A stretch of DNA of 64,000 nt from Gymnopilus junonius (lineage: Eukaryota > Basidiomycota > Agaricomycetes > Agaricales > Galerinaceae), in assembly GCA_015501075.1 (NCBI GenBank), contig JADNYJ010000011.1, positions 310,001 to 374,000 on the forward strand, written 5' to 3'. Position numbers and translations under genes: made by a program. Below the pieces are notes generated by a model. It saw nothing but the letters and a program-made list of their open reading frames with translations, had not been told where the DNA came from and did not search any database. Below are positions 1 through 10,853 of the stretch, one piece after another (positions within the stretch are counted from its first letter, which is position 1; each line of letters begins with the position of its first letter).

Positions 1-2005
1 AAACAGAGTATGAAGGATATACTGGAAATGTGCGTCCACTACTTTCATCTACTTTCAGTTCATTGACCTTTTTCCTTTCATACCTTCAGGCAGCTGGGCA
101 ATTGGAACATTGTAAGCTCTTCTAATCCATGAACAGAAACTGAAGCTAATGTAGCTTTAAGGGTACAAACGGACTGTCCTTGTCATCATGCAGGAAGACA
201 GCATTGACGACATTTGCTTCTTCGTTGAGGGTGTCCCATATGCTTTCAGGAAGCTCAAAGAATCTGCAATACCACCTACGTCGGAGGATCGACAATGGGC
301 AAATCGCCTCACTGCAAAAGATGGTTTACTCGCCAAAGAACACCTCGTTTCATTAATGGACTACGCTTTGAAGTGGCGAGACCTAACACTGTGGAAAAAC
401 GTGATGAACATGAGGTCGTGTACCCTACAGGCCATTGATGTGGGGGCACTTGTCAGGGCTTGGGAACTATTCTCGTTTGAGGCAGTACGCGTCAGGTAAG
501 TTCATTGTTTAACTCTTGCTATGAGGGTTGACACTTTTTTGTAGCTTTGAGGAAATTCTCGCTCGTTCTACTCAATTGCCAAATCGCATGGAATTCCTAT
601 TTAGCATACGCTCAAGTGTGTCTGCTGAGGACGAGCAGCTCGTCTTTCCTTGGTGCCAAAAGGAGTCAGACAAAATCTTGTCATCTTATACTACCGCGAC
701 GGTGGGGATGTACCCACTATCATGAACATCATCCATCAGGCTGGCCTCGAGTCTTTCAAGAGAATGTAAGCCTGATCCTTTTTCGTGATATTCATGGGGC
801 ATTTATTTTCTAACCAGCGTAATGCCGAACTTGCTCCTTAAGAAAGACAACTACGACTTTTGGATAGCGTTCGTCAAGGCATTACGTGAAAGTCGAAATA
901 TGGTCCTGGAACGAGAAGCTGAACGCCGCCAACATCCTCAGCAAACTCCTCCCGTTGTTGATGCCGCTGCTGAACCTACTACTGACGTTACATCCGACGC
1001 TCCACAACAGGCACCAGATGGACCAGTTCAAACTCAGGCGGTTGACGGTAGATAACTTAATCAAAGAGTGCTTGCAAGCTGCTGCCTCACGATGGTCAGA
1101 CGTCCCGGCTGCCCCTGTCTATTACAACTACTACAGCCGTAGCGTGCCAACGCAGAATCAAAACAAGGCAACTAAAATCAACCGTATCGTGGAAGCCGTT
1201 GAAGAAGCTATGCTATCTCCAACTTGGATATTTGCCGAAATCTCTTCGCCGACATCATCAAAGTGAATGGTCAGATCGCGACCAAGTTCGACGATATATA
1301 CATCCCATTGGTTCCCCGACTCCGCGACCTCCTGGCTAAAAAGCAACTTCCTATGTCTTCCCACCTTTCGTCGACCTATTCCAAGTCCTCATCGGCCTTT
1401 ATCTCCGAGATATTTTAGGGAAAAGGCTCCAGATGCGCTCGCCCCTGCGTAAAATTGGCTGCGGATGTGGAGACTGCAACATGGTAGATGCCTTCATTTT
1501 GAATCCAAAGACTACGACGACTACGTTCCGCCTTGTTCAAGTACGCCGCATTCATTTGGAGCGACATATCTCTCAAGCACGCGATATCTGCACATACGAG
1601 ACTATCCGCTCAGGAAGCCCACATGGTATTCAAGTCACGAAGCTTCCTGACATTGTTCAGGCAGCCAGCTGGAATGGAAAGCAGCAAGCCGCTACGGTGT
1701 TTCTCGCGTCGTTTGGATCCGGTACCGTCATTGCGCAGATTATGGGACCAAGATTTGTGGACGTTCAGAATGCAGTGGCAGGTGTTGCCTCCTTTGGCTC
1801 GACAAATGATGTCCCTGCTCCTCATATGGCAGCTGGCACTTCTCGAGTACCTCAGCTTCCAGCTGCATCTTCCTCAAGCACGTCATCTGCTGTGCCGTCG
1901 ACATCTTCAGCAACCCAACCTCTTCCATCTCAAGTTGCCGGCAAAAAGAGAAAGAATCTGGTCCAGCTTGGACCAGTGATCGATCTCACAGGAGATGACG
2001 ACTGA
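1..2005 (+). pseudogene. 2OG-Fe(II) dioxygenase family protein, copy 1 (5' truncated by window edge, decayed)
   Basis: This is the 3' part of the first of three tandem paralogues; the dioxygenase domain itself lies upstream of the window. Visible exons by comparison with copy 3 are about 1-29, 90-111 (22 nt), 162-495, 545-765 and 818-2005. The sequence codes for the family's helical C-terminal region, including the GCGCGDC cysteine motif near 1459-1479 and a C-terminal GKKRK basic patch followed by VIDLT and acidic residues. The frame is broken at least four times: one base lost in a G run near 704-707, and shifts near 1035-1047, 1211-1219 and 1345-1358. From about 1433 to the stop at 2005 the frame is clean and similarity to the other copies stays high, so decay appears recent. 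It could instead be a functional gene with consensus errors, but four indels make that unlikely. Confidence 0.8.
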
Positions 2006-2560
2006 TTCTGCTAATATTATTCCCATGCCATATGGTCTAAGACCTTGTTTTGCTTTCCTATATCTTATAATTCCTATTCTACTTTTCTTGTTATACTTGC
2101 TGTATCTACGAACTATTGTCCTATTTGTATTGACTGTAATAAAGAGTATTTAGAGAATGTAAACCTACCTTTCCTCTTACATGTATTCACCGCTTCTTGA
2201 CCATCTCGTTGAAATTTGTGGAGACTTCTTATGAGCATTGGAATGATCTCCGCGTTCCTTGTATTGACAACGACAATTGGCAGTACGATCGCGACCTGGG
2301 CCAGGAGATCACGTGGAGTGACATATCGTGTTTTTAGCGTACTGCAACTCTTCCAATAACATAAGTACACCTTTTCTCGATCGCGCCTCATTCTTTGCCT
2401 TGATCATGGATATACCTTCCCTCTTAAACAGCCCAGCATCGTCATATACTTATACCCGTGATTCTGACCGCAATTACTATCATATGCCAATGAGCTGCGC
2501 TCGTCCCCATCTGATGCAAACGGAGTTTCGGCGCAATTGTGGCCAGAGGACGATTCTACA
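2006..2560. other. Intergenic spacer between dioxygenase copies 1 and 2
   Basis: No convincing gene is visible. The spacer holds the 3' flank of copy 1 (AT-rich, polyadenylation-like TATA/AATAAA-type stretches around 2140) and the presumed promoter of copy 2, including a CACGTG box at 2310-2315 followed by a stretch resembling the region upstream of copy 3. Confidence 0.6.
2310..2315. promoter_or_regulatory. CACGTG E-box-like palindrome upstream of copy 2
   Basis: Perfect CACGTG about 250 bp upstream of the likely ATG at 2561. The same hexamer lies upstream of copy 3 (6464-6469) and of the first F-box gene (10325-10330). bHLH factors bind this palindrome in fungi. The link to regulation here is inference. 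Confidence 0.3.
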
Positions 2561-5500
2561 ATGGAGGTGGCGTCTACAACGTCGGACCCATGGGAAAACG
2601 GACATTATACCCCCGCAGAATCTCCACAACCGAGTGAAATCACAGGAGGAACGAGCGAAGGAGCGGATGTAATAGATGATGAAGATGAAAATGAAAATGA
2701 AGACAAAAATGCAAATGGAGACGATGACATGGCCTCTGTGCTTTCAGTCGGGGGAGACCTACAGGTACATTATAATGCGCTTCTCTTTTATTCATGAATA
2801 TAAAGTTAATTTGTGTTGAACAGGACGACCTAGAGGAAGTTCTGAACGACAAGAATTTTTCTTTCGAAGGGACTTTCTACCATGCGGGGCTTCTCACTGC
2901 TGCTCCCAATCCTTGTCTCCACATTTCAGGATTAGGTTTTGTCGGGCTGCCTCTCAGCGATCGAGATGCCAAGTGCATCGTTTCATGTGCTACTCTGGCA
3001 CCTTTTGGACATGGAGAGCGTACCCTTGTCGACAAGATTGTGCGAGACACCTGGGAGATTGAACCTGCTAGGGTCACCTTTGCTAATCCGCACTGGGAAC
3101 CCTATATTAAATCGACGGTGGTTCATGAAGTGTGCAAATCCTTGGGAGTAGCGATTGGGAACCATCCTCCAAAAATGGAGCTCCATAAATTGCTTTTATA
3201 TGAGAAGGGATCCCAGTAAGTTTTGTTCATGTTTTGAACGTGAACATTGGGTTGAAGTTTCTGTCTTCTAACTTCAGTTTCCTTCCTCATCAAGAGTGCG
3301 TTTTGTTGTCCATTTTTCGCCTCTTTTTATACTCTAACCTTGTTTCCCAGCACACAAAAAGCAGAAAGGATGTTCGCAACAGTTGTTATTATCCTTCCCT
3401 CTCCATATGCCGGCGGCGAAGTGGTCGTCTCACACGCCTCGACTACCAAAACGATCGACTTTGCGTCAAACTCCCTCCTTTCCACTGCCATACTGGCTTG
3501 GTACACTGACGTCAAGCATGCAGTCAAAGAAGTTATAGCAGGATACCGCCTTGCACTTTCTTATAACTTAATTCATGACGAACCCTCTAGTAGTACTCCC
3601 CGTTACGGCCTTCCAGACCTTGATGAGGCTGTTGTTCCCCTCCGACGCATTTTGAAAAAATGGAAAGCAGGAAAGTATAACGACGAACTGGACAGAAATT
3701 TAATAGCCTATCTTTTGGACCACGAATACAGCGTCGTCAATCTTCATGGTGGCTTTAAAGATTTGAAGGGTGTTGATTCCCAACGCATCAAATTTCTTCG
3801 ACCTGTTGCGGAGCAACTTGGGTTCAGGATTGGCCTAGCGAACCTGGAGCATAATGTTAGGGGTGATGCGGACGATTGTGGAGGAGGTTACTACCGACGT
3901 GGACGGTATGATTCTGATGAGGAGGAAGATTCAGGGGAGCCCGAGATGGCGGAAGTTACGGAAACAACAAAAAATATCAGATCTGGTAGATTTAGACGGC
4001 AACACATTGGTAACTTCGAAGGATATCTTCTTGGGACAGGAAGAACTCATTCCCAAAGATCCTTTTGACGGTGATGAGCCGGATGACGCTGAATATGAAG
4101 GATATACTGGAAACGTACGTTTGATCATCAACCTTGATTATTTTGACTTACTGGATCATTTTTGGCTGATAAGGAGGCTGGACAACTAGATTATTGTGAG
4201 CCCGTTTTTACAATAGCATGGCCTTTCGTTGTGCTAATTCAGAAATAGGGTACCGAAGGACAGTCCTTATCCTAATTCCCGAAGAAAAGCTTGACGATAT
4301 TCGCTACTCCGTGGAAGGCATCACGTATGCATTCCAGAAACTGAAGGAGTCGAACGCCATTCCACCCACGCCAGTGGACCGCCAATGGGCTGAACGCTTA
4401 ATTAAAAGACGGGCATTGCCTGACAAAAGATCATATCGTCACTTTGATGGGTTATGCTTTGAAGTGGCGGGACCTAGAGATATGGAAAGCCCTTATGAAG
4501 TTAAGGAACTGTTCCTTGCAAGTTGTCGACGTCGGCAGGCTTCTTCAAGCGTGGCAGCTTTTTTCTTTTGCGGAAGTATGCGTTAAGTGAGTGTGAAAGG
4601 TCCTTATTATTATATTTCTTTGATTAAATATTCATTTTATCAGCTTTGAAGAACTGTTGGCTCGTTCGACTCAGTTGCCAGAGCGCATGAAGTTTATATA
4701 TGGTGCGATCGGCAGCTTCTGCTGAAGACGACGGCATTGTTATTCCATGGTGCCAAAAGGAGTCGGACAAGATTCTGTCCTCGTATAGTGTCGCGTCGGT
4801 TGAGGATGTACCGACCATTATGACTGTCATTCTCATGGCTGGTCTAGAATCCTTCAAGAGAATGTAAGCTCATTCTCAGAGTAAAGTTCTCTTCACATAA
4901 CGGCTGATCCTTCACGTGTTCGACAGCGTTTTACCAAACTTATTCAGCAAGAAAGACAACTACGACTTCTGGATTGCGTTCATCAAATCTCTACGAGACG
5001 GCAAAGTAATGATTCTAGAAAAGAGCAAATAAGCCTCAACCAACACCTACAGCGGCAGCTACCGATACGACTACTGATACTTTGGCTGCTAAGCCTGCCT
5101 CGCAGACGGCAGTTGAGCATCCTCCTACCCAAGGTGCTGATGCAGTCGATTCATTGATCAAGGAGTGCTTGCAGGCTGCTGCTTTGCGGTGGTCAGAGAT
5201 TCCGCCGCCATCCCTTCTTTATTCCTACTATGCCAGCCGCCTACCTCAAACAAAGCCACCAAGGTCGATCGCATCCTCCAGATTGTCGAAGGAGCCATTA
5301 CAATGTCGGACCTTGATATCTGTCGCAACCTCTTTTCTGACGTTATCAAGATGCCAGGAGAGATGGTGACTAAGTTTGACGATTCTATATCCCATTAGTT
5401 CCTCGTCTTCGTTCGCTCTTGATAGAGAAGCAGCAGGATCTATTAAGCTCCCCGTTTGTCGAATTTTTCCAGGTTCTCATTGGTCTGTACCTCAAAGACA

Positions 5501-6096
5501 TCCTTGTCGATAAAAATCACAGGAACGTCCGTCTGCGTAAACTTGGGTGCGGCTGTCAAGATTGCGGCAGGCTCGACACTTTCATACTCGATCCCAAGTC
5601 ATCAACGACAACGTTTTGGATTGCCCAAGGCCGCCGGACCCACCTTGAGGGACGGGTCATGGAAGCGCAGGATCTTTGTACGTTCACGACTATCCGGACT
5701 GGCAGTCCACATGGGTTACAGATAACCAAGCAACCAAAGGTCGTCCAGGAGTCGACATGGGAAGGAAGACAGAAGGCCGCGAAGGCCTTCTTGGCGTCCA
5801 TTGGTACGGATGTCCTCATTGCTCGGATTATGGGAGCTAGGTATCTAGAGGTCTTGAGAGCCATGGAGGGTGCTGGACCTTCTGGATCGACAAAGAATCC
5901 TAGTGTTGCTCCTTCGGTGGTTGGGACATCGAGAGTGCCACAACCTACAACTGCATCTTCAACTGCAAAATCCTCGGCGCCTAGGGCATCTACGACGGTG
6001 CCCAACTCCCACTCTGCTTCATCTCAAGTTGCTGGCAAGAAAAGAAAAAACGTGATTCAACTAGGTCCAGTGATTGATCTCACTGAGGAAGACTGA
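2561..6096 (+). pseudogene. 2OG-Fe(II) dioxygenase family protein, copy 2 (multiple frameshifts)
   Basis: This is the full-length second paralogue. Exons read about 2561-2764, 2824-3215, 3278-3295 (18 nt), 3351-4114, 4174-4195, 4249-4589, then further exons to the stop at 6096. The protein would start with an acidic Asp/Glu-rich tail, then a conserved YHA-L..APNPCL..SGLG segment, then the dioxygenase core: FLPHQD (HxD iron ligands), GGEVVVSH, and TDVKH..KEV..GYR (distal His and the 2OG-binding Arg). The frame is broken by an extra A in the A6 run at 3969-3974, a 2-base loss near 4404-4407, shifts near 4692-4702, 5020-5030, 5240-5260 and 5383-5390. The C-terminus (5419-6096) is open and ends in AGKKRK..VIDLTEED. 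An N-terminal dioxygenase-only product might still be made; that is speculative. Confidence 0.82.
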
Positions 6097-6620
6097 TGCC
6101 GTTAAGATTTGACTCCCTCATTTACGGTTTACCATCTTTCTTCTTTCTTTTTATTTTTGCTGGATCATTTAAATCTCATTTCTCTATTTTCATTGTAGAG
6201 TACACATCGAGAAGAGATGTATATGTTATATTATATAAAGTAAATTTCCAACTAATATAGTGGATATTGATCGCAGTTGGATCTTCAAGTTCAAGGTATA
6301 GCGATGTGAATTTGTAAGTTCTGGCACCTGAGTAGAAAATATTAGGTATTTCTCTTGTGCTCGCAGACCTCCAGCCTTCTAATCCTTCACTTGGGTGATG
6401 CTTCGAAAGTTCCAGGTTTCGCAAAGGTTTCGTTCATGAGGATTCAGATGACTGTGACATACTCACGTGCCGTGATATGTCGCGTTTTAGGCGTAGCTCA
6501 TGGTGAGGTTGTGGGGAGGAGCTTCACATTCTCCAAACCTTTGTGCCACGGTTTCACCTTATCTCTTCACTTCTTTTCAACTTATTTCACGTAACTCAGC
6601 AAGGTGACGACGAAACTTCA
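6097..6620. other. Intergenic spacer between dioxygenase copies 2 and 3
   Basis: AT-rich 3' flank of copy 2 and promoter of copy 3. No gene seen. A CACGTG box lies at 6464-6469, and the sequence just after it resembles the copy 2 upstream region, so the duplication unit includes the promoter. Confidence 0.55.
6464..6469. promoter_or_regulatory. CACGTG E-box-like palindrome upstream of copy 3
   Basis: Perfect CACGTG about 155 bp upstream of the copy 3 ATG at 6621, in a block shared with the copy 2 upstream region. A regulatory role is inferred only. Confidence 0.3.
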
Positions 6621-9600
6621 ATGCAGCCTTCAACATCGGACACCAATCAGGTGCCAGCACATTCATTGACAGGCGTAGACACCTCGAAAGAAGGAGAAGC
6701 CATGCCTATGGAACTTTTACAACCAAGAGAGGACGACGTTACTACTAAAAATGAGGAACCCGATGAAGAGGAGGGTGAAGATGAAGAGAATAATGAAAAC
6801 GAAGAGGACGAGGACGAGGATGAAGAGGAGGATGAGGATATGATTTCGGAGAATGCAGAGGGCGACGGCCTGCAGGTTGGTTTCATTTTTAGATGTTTTT
6901 AAACCAGTCTCACCTTGAATTTTTTGTAGGATAGCCTGCAAGATGCTCTTGGCGAAGAAAATTTCGAATACAAAGGGACTTTTTATCACGCGCAACTCCT
7001 GACAATCGCTCCCAATCCTTGTCTACAGATATCGGGACTGGGTCTTGTCGCACTCCCTCTCAGTGAAGCGGTCGCTAAATCCATCATATCTTGTGCTAAT
7101 CTGGCACCATTCGGCCACGGGGAGCGTACGGTCGTGGACAAGTCTGTCAGAGACACATGGGAAATTGAACCTTCCGGTGTTTCTTTTTTGAACCCACATT
7201 GGGAGCCTTATGTCAGGAAAACCGTCGTTCGCCAAGTTTGCGAGTCCCTAGGTGTGGAAATTGGGAAACAACCCCCTAAATTAGAATTATATAAGCTGCT
7301 GCTGTACGAGAAAGGTTCTCAGTGAGTCTTTTTGTCCTTGATGCAAATTAAATATTAGAATTTAATAACTAACTTTCTTTCTTACTTTCAGCTTTCTTCC
7401 TCACCAAGAGTACGTTGCCTTGTTGATTGACTCGCGTCCATTCGCGTCCTCACTGTATCCCGTAGCACACAAAAAGCGGAAGGAATGTTTGCAACGGTCA
7501 TTATTATTCTACCTTCCGCCTATACTGGCGGTCAAGTAGTCGTTTCGCATTCTTCCAAGACGGAAACCATCGACTTTGCTCCCAGTTCCCAGTTCTCTAC
7601 TGCTATACTTGCCTGGTATACCGACATCAAGCATGAAGTCAAAGAAGTCACGTCTGGGTACCGCCTAGCACTCTCTTATAACCTCATTCATAACCCAACC
7701 TCCGGCCCTGTTCCGCGACCTATCGATCCAAGTGTGGATGCCAAGAGAACTGCTTCTCTGCGACGAGTCCTCAAGAAATGGAATGCTGAGAAATATAGGG
7801 ATGAATTGAACAGAAAGCTGATAGCTTTCCTCTTCGACCACGAGTACAGCACCGCCAACCTGAAAACTGGCTTCAAAGCTCTGAAAGGCCTTGACGCCGA
7901 GCGCGTCAGATTTATTCAACCTGTAGCGGAAAAACTTGGTTTCAAGATTGGCCTGGCGAATTTGGAACATCATGTTTCTGGTTTGGCGGATGATTCAGGA
8001 GGTTATTATGGGCGTTCGGAGACACCGACGATGGCCGAAGTTGAAGAGACTAATACCCAGATATCTGGCCTTGTGGACTTGAGTGGAAAGGCTCTATTGA
8101 CTGCGCAACCTGTCCCAATAGATGAGGAAGAACTTATCCCAAGGAATCCTTTTGAAGATGCAGTGCCAGACGGTAAAGAGTATGAGGGTTATTTGGGCAA
8201 TGTATGTCAGTCGACATTGAATGTTCAGGGTAGTCTAACTCATTGTCTATCTGCAGGGTGCCGGAGCGTTGGAGCACTGTACGTTCATCTTTATTCTATC
8301 CAAGTACCTTTTTGTGATGAGGATGAAATTTTAGGGTACCGACGGAGCGTCCTCGTAATAATACCCAATCGAAAGATCGACGACATTCACTACGCTATAC
8401 AAGGCATCCCATTCGCCCTCCAGAAACTAAAGGAATCACGTTCCATTCCACCAACGGCAGCGGATCGTCACTGGGCAGATTGCCTCATCAAGAAAGGTGG
8501 CTATCACCTCACTGAAGAGCATATTGTCACGTTATTACGTTACGCTTTGAAATGGCAAGACCTGGCGATGTGGAAAGCTCTCATGAAGTTGGGAAAATGT
8601 ACTTTGAGGGCAGTGAACGTCGAGATGGTGCTCCAAGCATGGGATTTATTTTCATTCGAGGGAGTACGGGTTAGGTGGGCTGCGACACTTATATTTCTGA
8701 ACGACAGACTTACTGATTTTACTAGCTTCGAGGAACTTTCAACTCATTCGGTGGCCTCAGAGTTCACACGTAATGTGCGGCGCAAAACCTCTGCCGACGA
8801 GACGCACCTTCCGTGGTGTCAGATGGACAAAATTCTGACATCGTTTACTACGGCGGCGGCTGGCGAAGCGCCAACTATCGTGACCGTTATTCGCATGAAG
8901 GCTCTACAAATACTCGAAGCAATGTGAGTTTGCAATCCCATATCGCACTTCTTGATAAACAAAGTAATATACATTTTCACCAGTGCCATGCAGAATGCGT
9001 CGAGCCATAGGAAGAAAGACAATTTCGAGTTCTGGATTGCATTTGTTACCTGTTTGCGAGAGTCTCGGGCGGGAATTCTGAAATATGAAGCTCAACGTAG
9101 TCGGCTTCGTCAACCCGCGCCTGCAGCTCCAGCTGTTCATTCAGCTGCTGACGTTTCAATGGAGGAACAGCCAACAGCGTCGGCCGGACCTCCGCAAAAC
9201 CAAGCGGGGGCCGCCGTGATCGACTCATTGATCAAGGAGTGTGTACAAGCCGCTGCTTTGCGATGGTCTGACTTTGGACGTGGTTATTATGGCCCTAGCG
9301 ACAAGACGAAGGCCGATCGATTTGTTCAAATTGTTGAAGAAGTCGTCAAGGTTTCCAACTGGGATATTTGCCGCACCCTATTGTCCGATGTCATAAAGCT
9401 ACCAGGGGAGTGGGAGACCAAGTTCACCGAGATATATATCCCCTTGGTTCCACGTCTCCGCGCCGTCTTGCTAAAAAACCAACAAAATATTTGCAACTCC
9501 CCATATATCGACTTTTTTCAAGTCCTCATTGGCCTTTACCTCAACCTTATTCTCGTTGATAAGGCACACAAACACCCCCGCCTGCGTAAACTTGGATGTG

Positions 9601-10064
9601 GATGTCAAGACTGCAATAGTTTGGTGGCTTTCATCGTTGATCCCAGATCATCAATGACCACATTCCGACTTGTACAAGCCCGCCGCTCTCACCTTGAAGG
9701 CCAACTAATGCGAGCGAGGGATCTCTGCACATATATAACTGTCCGATCCGGCAGTCCTCACGGGTTGCAAGTCACAAAGCACCCTGAAGCTGTCAAGGTG
9801 CTGGTATGGGAGTGGAGACAGAAGGATGCCAAAGCGTTTCTGGCATCTATCGGCCCAGATACGATCATTGCGCAAATTATGGGCGAAAGATACACGGAAG
9901 TTCAGAGAGCGCTTCAAGGCGTTGCTCGTTTTGGGCCGGTGAACAACAATATCACAGCTGCTTCAGTACCTCGGGCTACCGCTGCGTCTTCTTCGGGTAC
10001 TCAATCTGCTACACACAATACCTCCACTGGGCATCTGCCACCCGGCCTGCTCCACCTCGAGTAG
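6621..10064 (+). CDS. 2OG-Fe(II) dioxygenase domain protein, copy 3 (mostly intact, C-terminal frameshift)
   Basis: I splice it as 6621-6875, 6930-7321, 7392-7409 (18 nt), 7466-8201, 8257-8278 (22 nt), 8335-8674, 8726-8923 and 8984-10064, giving 1,013 residues. Residues about 20-85 form an acidic, Asp/Glu-rich disordered tail. The 2OG-Fe(II) oxygenase core follows: HQD gives iron ligands His220 and Asp222, GGQVVVSH lies near residue 250, and KHEVKEVTSGYR gives His278 and Arg288. The spacing fits the prolyl-4-hydroxylase-like superfamily, which uses 2-oxoglutarate and O2 to oxidise a substrate; the substrate is unknown. The remaining 700 residues are a lineage-restricted region with a GCGCQDC motif. 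Near 9960-10050 the frame slips, so translation stops at 10064. The family's QKRK basic patch is still readable in another frame at about 10066-10080, but the VIDLT tail is deleted. A short product lacking the tail is likely. Confidence 0.8.
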
Positions 10065-10853
10065 CTGGCCAGAAACGAAAACTTATTCAGCTCGGGGCCA
10101 GAAGACGACTAATTTACATACGTTACATATTTTATTGGTCGATTAGATCTTTTTATTACTCTATTGTACTTTCTTATAATATTTTATTTCATAACTAGTT
10201 CATGTTGTAATACTGTTCATCAATCAGGCTTTTCAATTGTCGTGTTTGCTGACGTCCAGGCCGCGTAGACCTATATATAGTTCGGCAAGAAGAGTCGATG
10301 AATGGCGTGAGAACCAGCTATAATCACGTGCTGTCAACACATAAAAAGCTGTCGATCGTCGGTTTCATCTTTTCTTCACTCATTTCCGGAATCGCATTAT
10401 TGTCCCCCTGCACATACGACTCTCGGCGTGCAGGAGCCTACAGCGTTTCCTAGAGGTACAAGAGTCTCAGCTGGAGCGAATTCTAGCCTGTATGGGTGGT
10501 CGACATATCGTTGACTTGTCAATGGAGTTGTGTTCCTTACCAGAGATCCGACAAATTTATACCTCAGTCCGTCGTTTACACCTTTAATTATATCGGATTG
10601 ATTCGTTTGTCACGAATGATTATACGCAATGTCAAGCAACCTCGTGCCTGTCCCTTTTTGCTCAGGATTTCTCCGCCCCAGTTGCCAGAACGTTGAGCGC
10701 AGCCAAGATCGAGCACAGCTTTGCCACAGATGACAGTGATGCAGTCACCATCCCACCAATGTTAAAAGCCAGGACGTTGGGCCGTCCTCAGATAGCTGGT
10801 AGCCTTGAACGAGGTCGTCGCCACCACCATTGTCGTCACCAATAAACGACTTA
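10065..10853. other. Spacer: out-of-frame dioxygenase tail, then intergenic DNA
   Basis: The first 50 bases still encode the family's C-terminal basic patch out of frame, followed by a deletion that joins QLG directly to the terminal acidic codons. The rest is AT-rich with a CACGTG at 10325-10330 and a TATATATA-like stretch near 10271. No gene seen. Confidence 0.5.

Noticed and set aside
13..1000. Alternative introns to rescue copy 1 of the dioxygenase
   Set aside because: The shifts lie inside blocks that align without gaps to copies 2 and 3, with no GT..AG pair removing only the extra bases.
6647..6886. Minus-strand poly-serine open frame
   Set aside because: It is the complement of the Asp/Glu-rich acidic tail of dioxygenase copy 3; codons are a by-product of GAA/GAG/GAC repeats.
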